Positions 40,859-49,347 of a stretch of DNA of 64,000 nt are shown here, one piece after another. Position numbers and translations under genes: made by a program. Within the stretch, counting starts at the first letter, position 1. Each line of letters begins with the position of its first letter. The notes under the pieces were generated by a model. The model was not told the DNA's origin. It worked only from the letters and a program-made list of their open reading frames with translations, and searched no databases. This DNA comes from Salibaculum sp031581025 (lineage in GTDB: Bacteria; Pseudomonadota; Alphaproteobacteria; Rhodobacterales; Rhodobacteraceae), in the NCBI RefSeq assembly GCF_031581025.1, contig NZ_JAVLCA010000001.1. One strand, written 5' to 3'.

Positions 40859-42304
40859 TCATGTGGGGAAGTCGGCCAGGCCGAGGCGGGCCGTCTTCTG
40901 TTTGGGGCTCTGTGGGCGCCGGGGCGCGTGCCGCACCAGCGGTCCGAGCGCGGCAAGTGTCAGGAACAGCAGGCCGATCTCGAGGTGATAGACGAAGGAA
41001 TAGCCGGTCGCGGCCGTGTTGAGCGCCTCGCCCAGCGCGCCGGAGGTCGCCAGTCCGCCGATCCAGTCGCGCAGCCCGCCGCCAAGCGCGATCGACAGCC
41101 CGGCCGCCGTGGCCTGGGCCGCGCCCCACGCGCCAAGCGCCAGGCCATGGCCGGCCTTGCCCGTCGCGGGTATGGTCATGGCCGCCGTCAGCGTGGCCAC
41201 GGCAAACAATCCGCTGCCCAGTCCGATCAGCGCGGCCCCGGCAAAGAACATCACGCCCGAATCCATCGGGGCGGCGAAAATGACCACGGAAAAGGCCGCG
41301 ACCCCTGCCAGCAATCCAAGGGCTGCGATGTGGTAGGTGCAACTGCCCCGCGCCAGCATCCGTCCGGCCCCGACAAAGCCAAGCAGCGCACCGGCCGCCC
41401 AGACCGCCGTCAGCACCGTGGTCGCCGAGACCGAGAGGTCCAGGATCTCGCCGCCGTAGGGTTCCAGCAGCACGTCCTGCATGTTGAAGGCCATGGTGCC
41501 CAGAAAGACCACCGCCAACAGCCGCCCGGCCTGCCCGCCCGCGGCCAGGTCGGCCCAGGCGGCGCGGAAACGGGGGCGCGGCGCGGCGCGCTCCTCGCGG
41601 CTCATCGGCGTGACCTTTTCCTGTTTCCACAGGGCGACCAGGTTCAGCACGATGCCGACCACCGCGGCGCCCTGGACCACGCGGATCAGCGTGAAGGGCG
41701 TGAAATCGCGCAGCAGCCAGCCGATGATCAGTGCCGAGGCGCCCATGCCCAGCAGGAACATCACATAGAGCAGGGCCACGACCCGTGGCCGCGTCGCGTC
41801 ATCCGCACGGTCGGTGGCCAGGGCCAGGCCGGCGGTCTGGGTCATGTGCAGGCCCAGGCCGGTCATCAGGAAGGCCAGCGCGGCCAGCACCTCGCCTGCC
41901 CAGGTCGGGCCGACGACCTGCTGGCCCGAAAGCACAAGCAGCGCGAAGGGCATCACCGCAAGCCCGCCCATTTGCCAAAGCGAGCCGAACCACAGGTAGG
42001 GGATGCGCTTCCAGCCGATGGCGCTGCGGTGCGTGTCCGAGCGAAAGCCCAGCAGCGCCCGGAAGGGCGCGATCAGCACCGGCAGCGCGATCATCACGGC
42101 GACGATCACCGCCGGAACCGAAAGTTCCACGATCATCACGCGGTTGAGCGTGCCCAGCAGCATCACCGTCGCCATCCCCACCGAGACCTGGAACAGCGAC
42201 AGCCGCAGCAGCTGACCCATGGGCAGACCCGCGCTGGCCGCATCCGCGAAGGGCAGCCAGCGCGTGGTCAGCGCCATCAGGGGAGAGCCACGGCGCGGGC
42301 TCAT
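40859..42304 (-). CDS. lhaA: LhaA, PucC-family LH1 assembly transporter-like protein
   Basis: 481 residues with about 12 membrane helices of the PucC/LhaA branch of the major facilitator fold; LLGFRSDTHRSAIGWKRIPYLWFG is the family signature. Needed for LH1 assembly, perhaps delivering pigment. Starts by ATGA overlap with bchM. A second member (orf428) lies at 54749. Confidence 0.94.
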   Translation of the reverse strand: MSPRRGSPLMALTTRWLPFADAASAGLPMGQLLRLSLFQVSVGMATVMLLGTLNRVMIVELSVPAVIVAVMIALPVLIAPFRALLGFRSDTHRSAIGWKRIPYLWFGSLWQMGGLAVMPFALLVLSGQQVVGPTWAGEVLAALAFLMTGLGLHMTQTAGLALATDRADDATRPRVVALLYVMFLLGMGASALIIGWLLRDFTPFTLIRVVQGAAVVGIVLNLVALWKQEKVTPMSREERAAPRPRFRAAWADLAAGGQAGRLLAVVFLGTMAFNMQDVLLEPYGGEILDLSVSATTVLTAVWAAGALLGFVGAGRMLARGSCTYHIAALGLLAGVAAFSVVIFAAPMDSGVMFFAGAALIGLGSGLFAVATLTAAMTIPATGKAGHGLALGAWGAAQATAAGLSIALGGGLRDWIGGLATSGALGEALNTAATGYSFVYHLEIGLLFLTLAALGPLVRHAPRRPQSPKQKTARLGLADFPT

Positions 42305-43053
42305 GGCGTCAGCTCCAGCGCTTGAGAGATGTAGAAGCCCGAACTGATCCGGTCGAGCCGGGTCAGCCGGCCCGGCGCCTCGGCCCGGTACAGGGCCCTG
42401 CGCAGCGCGGTGGGCGCATGGGGAATCATGGTGGGCGAGCGGTCGGCGCGCGGGAACATCCGGCCCGCGTGCCACATGGCCATCAGCAACGGGGTACGGG
42501 GGGCCACGGTGAAGACGATCTCGCCGCGGGTGCGGCGGCCCAGCGCGCCCAGCGCGCGGGCGATGTCGTGACGGTCGTAGTAGATCAGGCTGTCCATGGC
42601 CATGACGTGATCGAAACTGCCAAGCTCTTCGGCCAGCATGTCGCCGGCGCGGAAATCCACGCGGCCCGGCAGGGCCTTGGGCAGGCGGGCCTCGGCGATG
42701 CCCACCAGTGCGGGCGAAATATCCACGGCGACCACCTCGGCTCCGCGCGCGGCCAGTTCGGCCGTCATCTGCCCGGTGCCGCAGCCGGCATCGAGCACCC
42801 GCGCGCCGCGCAGATCCTCCGGCAGGCGGCCCAGCATCTGCGCGCGCATGGCGTCACGCCCGCGCCGCACCGTCTCGCGGATGCGCGAAACGGGCGCGTC
42901 GCTGGTCAGCCGGTCCCAGGTGCGGGTGGCCGTGCGGTCGAAATAGGTCTCGACCCGGTCGCGCGTGCGCGTCCAGTCGCCCGCGCCGCCGGCGGCGGCG
43001 AGGTCCCCGGTCAGCCCCGGGACGAGCCTATCTGCGGACCCGCCGTCGGGCAT
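42301..43053 (-). CDS. bchM: Magnesium protoporphyrin IX O-methyltransferase BchM
   Basis: 250 residues. SAM motif I VLDAGCGTGQMTAELAARG near residue 75 and ending LDRISSGFYISQALEL, as in BchM, which makes the monomethyl ester for the cyclases. The start overlaps the bchL stop by one base (TGATG); the first about 25 residues exceed the usual length, so a later start is possible. Confidence 0.94.
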   Translation of the reverse strand: MPDGGSADRLVPGLTGDLAAAGGAGDWTRTRDRVETYFDRTATRTWDRLTSDAPVSRIRETVRRGRDAMRAQMLGRLPEDLRGARVLDAGCGTGQMTAELAARGAEVVAVDISPALVGIAEARLPKALPGRVDFRAGDMLAEELGSFDHVMAMDSLIYYDRHDIARALGALGRRTRGEIVFTVAPRTPLLMAMWHAGRMFPRADRSPTMIPHAPTALRRALYRAEAPGRLTRLDRISSGFYISQALELTP

Positions 43054-44021
43054 CAGTCGAACCCCAGCAGTTCGAAGATGTCGCGATCCTCCATCGGCGC
43101 GGGCGCCATCGGCTCGGTGCCGTTCCACAGCGTCTCGGCCAGGCGGACGTATTCCTTGCGGCACGCGACGATGTCCTCGTCGTCGGGCATGTCGAACAAG
43201 GTCTTCTTCTTGAGCCGCGACCGGCGCAGCGCATCCACGTCGGGCATGTGGCCGATCCGCTTGAACCCGATCTTGTCGCAGTAGCGGTCGATCTCGTCGG
43301 TGTCTTTCGAGCGGTTGGCCATGCACCCCGCGAGCCGCACCTTGTAGTTCTTCGACTTGGCCTGCACCGCGGCGATGATGCGGTTCATCGCGTAGATGCT
43401 GTCGAAATCGTTCGCGGTGACGATCATCGACTGATCGGCGTGTTGCAAGGGCGCGGCGAAGCCGCCGCAGACCACGTCGCCCAGGACATCGAAGATCACG
43501 ATGTCGGTATCCTCGAGCATGTGATGCTGCTTGAGAAGCTTGACCGTCTGGCCCACGACATAGCCGCCACAGCCGGTGCCAGCGGGCGGGCCACCCGCCT
43601 CGACGCACTGGACGCCGCCGAAGCCCTCGGTGACGAAATCCTCGGGGCGCAGTTCCTCGGCGTGGAAATCCACGTCCTTGAGGATGTCGATCACCGTGGG
43701 CTGCAACTGGCCGGTCAGGGTGAAGGTGCTGTCATGCTTGGGGTCGCAGCCGATCTGCAGCACCCGCCGCCCCATCTGCGAAAAAGCCGCCGACAGGTTC
43801 GACGAGGTCGAGGACTTGCCGATCCCGCCCTTGCCGTAGACGGCGAAGACCTTGGCCCCCTCGATCTGCGCCGAGGGGTCCTGGTGGACCTGCACCGATC
43901 CTTCGCCGTCCTGGCCCTTGAGGACCGGCGGGGTCTCGACCTGCCGGCGGGCCTCCAGGCCGGCGGCCTCGCGCATGTTCGCCCGTGCCGAGGGTGGCTG
44001 TTTGGTGTCCAGTGGACTCAT
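43053..44021 (-). CDS. bchL: Protochlorophyllide reductase iron protein BchL
   Basis: 322 residues; P-loop YGKGGIGKSSTSSNL, cysteines in GGPPAGTGCGG and VLGDVVCGGF for the [4Fe-4S] shared by the dimer. An N-terminal extension of about 60 residues before the P-loop is disordered-looking, as in other BchL. Good GGAGGAAACC ribosome site lies within a bridging ORF from bchH. Confidence 0.96.
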   Translation of the reverse strand: MSPLDTKQPPSARANMREAAGLEARRQVETPPVLKGQDGEGSVQVHQDPSAQIEGAKVFAVYGKGGIGKSSTSSNLSAAFSQMGRRVLQIGCDPKHDSTFTLTGQLQPTVIDILKDVDFHAEELRPEDFVTEGFGGVQCVEAGGPPAGTGCGGYVVGQTVKLLKQHHMLEDTDIVIFDVLGDVVCGGFAAPLQHADQSMIVTANDFDSIYAMNRIIAAVQAKSKNYKVRLAGCMANRSKDTDEIDRYCDKIGFKRIGHMPDVDALRRSRLKKKTLFDMPDDEDIVACRKEYVRLAETLWNGTEPMAPAPMEDRDIFELLGFD

Positions 44022-44140
44022 GGTTTCCTCCAATCGCCGGGCACAGGCGCCCGGTGTTTCTTCTGGCCGTAAATATCCCGGGGGTGTGGGGGCTGGCCCC
44101 CAATGCCGGGCGGTCGGCCATATGCGCGCGGGGCCCTCAT
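44018..44140 (-). CDS. Possible 40-aa bridging small ORF between bchH and bchL (translated repeat)
   Basis: Begins with an ATG overlapping the bchH stop (ATGA), passes through repeat copy 2 (reading RDIYGQKK) and stops in the ATGA of the bchL start. No similarity to a known protein is apparent; it may serve translational coupling, or be chance in GC-rich DNA. Confidence 0.3.
   Translation of the reverse strand: MRAPRAYGRPPGIGGQPPHPRDIYGQKKHRAPVPGDWRKP
44059..44101 (-). repeat. Rhodobacteraceae-type intergenic repeat, copy 2
   Basis: Minus-strand copy: GGGGG-CCAG-CCCCC hairpin, then CCCGGGATATTTACGGCC and AGAAGA. One base differs from copy 1 in the tail (ATTTACGG against ATTTCGGG region). 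Confidence 0.8.
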
Positions 44141-47100
44141 TCTGCCGCCACTCCCTCGAGGCGGTCTTCCAGCGCGTCTGCGGCATCGCGCAGCGCGGCC
44201 AAGGTGGTGTCGTCGGGCGCCCAGTAGGCGCGGTCGTGGGCCTCGAGCAGGCGGTTTGCCATGCGCGAGGAGGCCACCGGGTTGAGGTCGCTCATCCGCT
44301 GGCGCATCGCCTCGTCCAGAACGAAGGTCTCGGACATGCGCTGATAGACCCAGGGGTCCACCTGGCCGGTCGTCGCCGACCAGCCCAGGGTGTTGGTCAG
44401 GCTGCTCTCGATCTGCCGCACGCCCTCGGCGCCGTGGCTCAGCAGGGCCTCGTGGAACTTCGGGTTCAACGAGCGCGAGCGCGTCTCGAGCGCCACCTGG
44501 TCGGCCAGGCTGCGCACCTTGCCCGCCCCGCGCGTGGTGTCCGAGATGTAGACCGCGGCCTCCTGGCCCTGACGGGCGCGCTTCACCGCGCGGGAAATCC
44601 CGCCCAGCGTGTCGAAGTAGTGGTCCACCGTGGTCACGCCCAGTTCCACCGATTCCAGGTTCTGGTAGGCCACGTCGACATTGCCCAGGGCCTGTTGCAG
44701 CAGCGCGGTCTGTTGCGCGGGCTTGCCGTCGACACCGTAGGCAAAGCTCTTGCGCGCCTCGTAGGCATCGGCCAGCTCGTCCTCGTCGCCGAAGGCCGAA
44801 CTGTCGACCAGCTGGTTGACGTTGGAGCCGTAGGCCCCTTCGGCATTGGAAAAGACGCGCAGGGCCGCGGTGTCCAGGTCGCAGCCGATCTTCTCGGCAT
44901 AGGCCAGGGCGTTGGCGCGGATGAAATTCTGTTCGGGCGGTTCATCCGCGTGGGCGGCATTGTGCGCGGCCTCGGCCAGCAGCCGGGTCTGCAAGGGAAG
45001 CAGGTCGCGGAAGATGCCGGACAGCGTCATGATCACGTCGATGCGCGGCCGGCCCAGCGTTTCCAGCGGGATCAAGTCGGCCCCGGACAGCCGCCCGAAA
45101 CTGTCGAAGCGCGGCTGCGCCCCGATCAGCGCGAGGGCCTGCGCCATGGGCGCGCCATCGGACTTGATGTTGTCCGACCCCCAGAGCACCAGCGCCACGC
45201 TGCGCGGCAGGCTGGCATGGGTCCGCAGCAGCAGGTCGGCCTGTTTCGCGCCCTCGCGGCAGGCAAAGGCGGTGGGCATGCGGAAGGGATCGAAGGCATG
45301 GATGTTGCGCCCCGTGGGCAGGACCTCGGGCGACCGGATCAGGTCGCCGCCGGGCACCGGCGGGGTATAGCGCCCCTCCATCGCGTGCAGCAGGGCCGGG
45401 ATCTCGCTGTCGCGTTGCAGATGCGCATCGACGCGGGCGCGCGTCTCGGCATCCGCGCCGGTCATCAGGTCCAGGTAGTCCGCACGGGCGTCATCGCGCA
45501 TCGTCCGGCCCAGCACGTGCAGGCCTTCGGGGATCAGCGCATCCTCGGTTTCCAGCAGCCGCAGCCAGAGCGCCTCGGGCGCCTCGCCGCCCATGTCCAC
45601 CGTTTCCGCCTGTTCGGCGATCAGCGCCTCCAGGTCCGCGCGCTCGGGCGCGTCGGGGGTCATCTCGCGCCAGCGGGTCAGGCTGTCCTTGAGCTCGCCC
45701 AGCGCCTTGTAAAGCCCCGAGCTTGCCAGCGGCGGGGTCAGATGGCTGACCGTCACCGCGCCCGAGCGGCGCTTGGCCAGCGTCGCCTCGGAGGGGTTGT
45801 TGGAGGCATAGAGATAGACATTCGGCATGTCGCCGATCAGGCGGTCTGGCCAGCAGGCCGCGCCCGGCCCGGTCTGTTTGCCGGGCATGAATTCCAGTGC
45901 GCCGTGCATGCCGTAATGCAGCAGCACATCGGCCCGGAAAGCGTTTTTCAGCCACAGGTAGAACTGTGCGAAGGCATGGGTCGGGGCAAAGCCGCGCTCG
46001 AACAGAAGCCGCATCGGGTCGCCCTCGTAGCCAAAGGCGGGTTGCAGCCCCACGAATACCTTTCCGAACTGTGCGCCCAGCACGAAGACGCCGCGCCCGT
46101 CGGATTGCACGCGGCCCGGGGCGGCACCCCACTGCGCCTCGATCTCGTCCAGCCAGGGCGTGTTTGCGACCATCTCCTCGGCCGGGACATGGGCGGCGAC
46201 ATTGGCCTCCTGCCCGAACTGCTGGGCGCTGCCCTGCAGCACGGCGGCCCGCAGCGCCTCGACGCTTTCCGGCGGGGTCAGGTCGTAGCCGCGCGCGGCC
46301 ATGGCGTGCAGCGTGTTGTAGAGCGAGGCGAAGACATCCAGATAGGCCGCCGTCCCTGCCGCGCCGGCGTTGGGCGGAAAGCCGAAGAGCACAACGCCGA
46401 CGCGGCGCTCGGCCACCTTCGAGCGGTGCAGCGCGGCCTGGCGCGCGACGCGGGCGGCCAGCACCTCGACCCGCTCGGGGCAGGGCGCCATTTCCTTGAC
46501 CACCGAGGTCGCGGCGCAGTCCCGGGTGCAGCCCGCACAGCCCCCCGGCCCGTGGCGCCCGGCAAAGACCGTGGGCGTGGTCGCCCCGTCCAGTTCCGGC
46601 AGCGCGATCAGCATGGTCGTCTCGATCGGGCCGAGGCCCCCGGCCGAGCCGGCCCATTGGCCCAGCGTCTGGAACTCCAACGGATGCGCGGCGACATAGG
46701 GCACATCCAGCGCCTTGAGCGTCTCGACCGCCGCCTCGGTGTCGTTGTAGGCGGGGCCGCCCACCAGGCTGAAGCCGGTCAGCGACAGCAACGTGTCGAT
46801 GGTCGCGCCGTGGCGGTCGCGAAAGAAGGCCTCGATCGCGGGCCGCCCGTCCAGGCCCCCGGCATAGGCGGGCAGGACCCGCAGGCCCTGGCCCTCCAGC
46901 GCGCGGATCACCGCGTCGTAATGCGCGGTATCGCCGGCCAGCACGTAGGAGCGCATCATCAGCAGCCCGACCGTCGCGGTCGGATTGGCAGGGGTGGGCA
47001 GGGCGGCGGGGTCGGTGGTGATCCGCCCGGCCAGGTCGGGGTGGTACAGCCCGGTCTCGGGGTATTCCAGCGGGGCCGGGGCCTCGGCGCCGCGCCAGGC

Positions 47101-47715
47101 GTCGCGGTGGCTGTAGCGCGAGATAAGGAAGCGGACCATGGCCTCGATGTTGTCGTCCGAGGCGCCCAGCCAGTATTGCATGGTCAGGAACCAGGCGCGC
47201 AGATCCTGCGCCTTGCCCGGGATCAGTCGCAGAATGCGTGGTAGACGGCGCAGCATCTTCATCTTGCGCGCGCCGTCGTCGGTCTTGGAGCCGCTCTTGC
47301 CACCGCCGCGCAGCTTCTTGAGCAGCTTGGCGGTGCCGCTCTCGGGCGCGCACATGTCCAGCGTGCCCATGCGGGTGCATTTCACGATCTGGCCATCGGC
47401 GATCAGCCCGGCCATGGCGTCGCAGGTGTCGCGGCGGGCCTGCAGGTCCGGCAGGATCGCCTGGACGTGTTCTTCCAGGAACAGCAGGTTGGCGATGACG
47501 ATATCGCCGGTGGCAATGGCGCGGCGGGCCTCTTGCAGGGCCGCGTCGCTCTCGCCCCATTCGGCGGCGGCGTGTACGCTCAATTCAATCCCCGGGAAAT
47601 CCTCGGCCAGCCGTTCGGCCACCCGCGCGCAGGGGCCGGCGGCATGCGAATCCAGCGTCAGGATCACCACGCGGTAGGGGGCGGGCCCGGTGTTCAGTGC
47701 CACGTCATCGCGCAT
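44137..47715 (-). CDS. bchH: Magnesium chelatase subunit H
   Basis: 1192 residues, the normal size of the porphyrin-binding catalytic subunit. Opens ...APYRVVILTLDSHAAGPCARV and has the conserved YASNNPSEATLAKRR and KSFAYGVDG regions. It binds protoporphyrin IX and inserts Mg with BchI/D. Start at 47715 within the end of bchB (11-nt overlap). Confidence 0.97.
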   Translation of the reverse strand: MRDDVALNTGPAPYRVVILTLDSHAAGPCARVAERLAEDFPGIELSVHAAAEWGESDAALQEARRAIATGDIVIANLLFLEEHVQAILPDLQARRDTCDAMAGLIADGQIVKCTRMGTLDMCAPESGTAKLLKKLRGGGKSGSKTDDGARKMKMLRRLPRILRLIPGKAQDLRAWFLTMQYWLGASDDNIEAMVRFLISRYSHRDAWRGAEAPAPLEYPETGLYHPDLAGRITTDPAALPTPANPTATVGLLMMRSYVLAGDTAHYDAVIRALEGQGLRVLPAYAGGLDGRPAIEAFFRDRHGATIDTLLSLTGFSLVGGPAYNDTEAAVETLKALDVPYVAAHPLEFQTLGQWAGSAGGLGPIETTMLIALPELDGATTPTVFAGRHGPGGCAGCTRDCAATSVVKEMAPCPERVEVLAARVARQAALHRSKVAERRVGVVLFGFPPNAGAAGTAAYLDVFASLYNTLHAMAARGYDLTPPESVEALRAAVLQGSAQQFGQEANVAAHVPAEEMVANTPWLDEIEAQWGAAPGRVQSDGRGVFVLGAQFGKVFVGLQPAFGYEGDPMRLLFERGFAPTHAFAQFYLWLKNAFRADVLLHYGMHGALEFMPGKQTGPGAACWPDRLIGDMPNVYLYASNNPSEATLAKRRSGAVTVSHLTPPLASSGLYKALGELKDSLTRWREMTPDAPERADLEALIAEQAETVDMGGEAPEALWLRLLETEDALIPEGLHVLGRTMRDDARADYLDLMTGADAETRARVDAHLQRDSEIPALLHAMEGRYTPPVPGGDLIRSPEVLPTGRNIHAFDPFRMPTAFACREGAKQADLLLRTHASLPRSVALVLWGSDNIKSDGAPMAQALALIGAQPRFDSFGRLSGADLIPLETLGRPRIDVIMTLSGIFRDLLPLQTRLLAEAAHNAAHADEPPEQNFIRANALAYAEKIGCDLDTAALRVFSNAEGAYGSNVNQLVDSSAFGDEDELADAYEARKSFAYGVDGKPAQQTALLQQALGNVDVAYQNLESVELGVTTVDHYFDTLGGISRAVKRARQGQEAAVYISDTTRGAGKVRSLADQVALETRSRSLNPKFHEALLSHGAEGVRQIESSLTNTLGWSATTGQVDPWVYQRMSETFVLDEAMRQRMSDLNPVASSRMANRLLEAHDRAYWAPDDTTLAALRDAADALEDRLEGVAAE

Positions 47716-49270
47716 AATGGGCCTTTGCTTCGTAAAGGGTGTCGACGCTGATCTCGTCCAGGCCGCGCTCATTGGCGAAGGCCTCGGTGTTGCGCTTGGC
47801 CTTGCCGCGCACGAAGAAGGGGATCTTCCTGAGTTCGCGCTCGGCATCGCTCAGCCAGATCACCTCGCCCGCGTCCGTCTTCTGGCCCGAAATATCCCGG
47901 GGGGCGGCCGAGGGCCGGGGGGCTGGCCCCCCGTCGTCGTCGGCCAGAGGGCGGGGCGTATGAGCACCGCCGTGATGGCTGGGACCGGCCTCGTCGTGAA
48001 ACTCGAAATCCTCGCGGAACATGGTCAGCAGGTGTTCTTCCAGTCCCATGACCAGCGGGTGCACCCAGGTGTCGAAAATGACATTCGCGCCTTCCAGCCC
48101 CATCTGCGGGCTGTAGCGGGCGGGAAAGTCCTGCACGTGGACGGGCGCCGAGATCACGGCGCAGGGAATGCCCAGCCGCTTGCCGGTGTGGCGCTCCATC
48201 TGGGTGCCCAGGATCAGTTCCGGCGCGGCCTCGGCGATGGCCTCTTCCACGTCCAGATGATCGTCCGAGATCAGCGCGGGCACGCCGAAGTCCTTGGCCA
48301 GCGCGCGGATCTTGCGGGCCATCTCGCGGTTGTAGCAGCCAAGGCCCACCACCTCGAAGCCCATCTCGTCGCGCGCGATCCGCGCGGCGGCGGCGACATG
48401 GGTGCCGTCGCCGAAGATGAAGACGCGCTTGCCGGTCAGGTAGGTCGAATCGACCGAGGCCGAATACCAGGGCAGCCGCAGGCGGCTTTCATCGAGCCGC
48501 GCCTCCAGCCCTGTGATCCTGGCCACTTCGGCCACGAAATCGCGGGTTGCGCCGACGCCGATGGGCACAGTGCTGGTGAAGGGCTGGCCCAGTTCCCGTT
48601 CCATCCAGCGGCAGGCGGCCTCGCCGGTTTCGGGATACATCAGCACGTTGAAATGCGCGGCGCCCAGCCGGGTCAGGTCTTCGGGGCTGGCCCCGTAGGG
48701 CGCGCAGACATTCACCGTGATGCCCATGCTTTCGAGCAGGGCGGTGACCTCGGGGATGTCGTCGCGGTGGCGAAAGCCCAGCGCGGTGGGCCCGATAAGG
48801 TTCGCGGTGATCGCTTCGGTCCGCGCCATGGGCTGTGCCAGGCGCCGGATCAGCTGGAACAGGGTCTCGTCGGCGCCGAAGTTTTCCTTGCGCTGGTAGC
48901 TGGGCAGCTCCAGCGGGATGATCGGGATGGGCATGCCCATGGTCTCGGCCATGCCGCCGGGATCGTCCTGGATCAGCTCGGCGGTGCAGGAGGCCCCGAC
49001 GATCATCGCCTGCGGCTTGAACCGCTCATAGGCGGCCTCGCAGGCGGTCGTGAAAAGGTTGGCCGTGTCGGAGCCCAGGTCGCGGGCCTGGAAGGTGGTG
49101 TAGGTCACCGGCGGGCGGTGGTCGCGCCGCTCGATCATGGTGAACAGAAGGTCGGCATAGGTGTCGCCCTGGGGCGCGTGCAGCACGTAGTGCAGGCCCG
49201 TCATCGCCGTGGCCACGCGCAGGGCGCCGACATGCGGCGGGCCTTCATATGTCCAGACCGAGAGCTTCAT
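47705..49270 (-). CDS. bchB: Protochlorophyllide reductase subunit BchB
   Basis: 521 residues. MKLSVWTYEGPPHVGALRVATAM, the TIERRD/TFQARDLG region and GASCTAEL (cluster Cys) are the BchB core. The C-terminal domain IPFFVRGKAKRNTEAFA is joined by a linker that is itself an in-frame copy of the repeat (PAPRPSAAPRDISGQKT). No Shine-Dalgarno precedes the ATG, so initiation may rely on coupling from upstream. Catalytic partner of BchN. Confidence 0.96.
   Translation of the reverse strand: MKLSVWTYEGPPHVGALRVATAMTGLHYVLHAPQGDTYADLLFTMIERRDHRPPVTYTTFQARDLGSDTANLFTTACEAAYERFKPQAMIVGASCTAELIQDDPGGMAETMGMPIPIIPLELPSYQRKENFGADETLFQLIRRLAQPMARTEAITANLIGPTALGFRHRDDIPEVTALLESMGITVNVCAPYGASPEDLTRLGAAHFNVLMYPETGEAACRWMERELGQPFTSTVPIGVGATRDFVAEVARITGLEARLDESRLRLPWYSASVDSTYLTGKRVFIFGDGTHVAAAARIARDEMGFEVVGLGCYNREMARKIRALAKDFGVPALISDDHLDVEEAIAEAAPELILGTQMERHTGKRLGIPCAVISAPVHVQDFPARYSPQMGLEGANVIFDTWVHPLVMGLEEHLLTMFREDFEFHDEAGPSHHGGAHTPRPLADDDGGPAPRPSAAPRDISGQKTDAGEVIWLSDAERELRKIPFFVRGKAKRNTEAFANERGLDEISVDTLYEAKAHYAR
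47878..47933 (-). repeat. Repeat copy 3, inside bchB coding sequence
   Basis: Minus strand: GGGGGG-CCAG-CCCCCC hairpin, spacer, then CCCGGGATATTTCGGGCC and AGAAGA, identical in the tail to copy 1 but located within the bchB reading frame, where it codes for the linker before the C-terminal domain. Confidence 0.85.
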
Positions 49271-49347
49271 GACGACGCGCCGGGGGCGCTTCGCCCCCCG
49301 GGCCCCCCGAGGATATTTCGGGCCAGAAGAAACATGCGCCGGGTCAT
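49267..49347 (-). CDS. Possible 26-aa bridging small ORF between bchN and bchB
   Basis: Starts in ATGA overlap with the bchN stop and ends in ATGA overlap with the bchB start, reading MTRRMFLLARNILGG through repeat copy 4 in antisense. bchB has no ribosome site, which makes a coupling role plausible; chance remains possible. Confidence 0.35.
   Translation of the reverse strand: MTRRMFLLARNILGGPGGRSAPGASS
49282..49330 (+). repeat. Rhodobacteraceae-type intergenic repeat, copy 4
   Basis: Plus-strand orientation, i.e. opposite to the operon: GGGGGCG-CTT-CGCCCCC hairpin, then CCCCGAGGATATTTCGGGCC and AGAAGA. It fills most of the 73-nt gap between bchN and bchB. Confidence 0.8.

Noticed and set aside
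43852..47244. Plus-strand ORF of 1130 codons opposite bchH
   Set aside because: An antisense shadow of a high-GC gene; no motif, and bchH is unambiguous on the minus strand.
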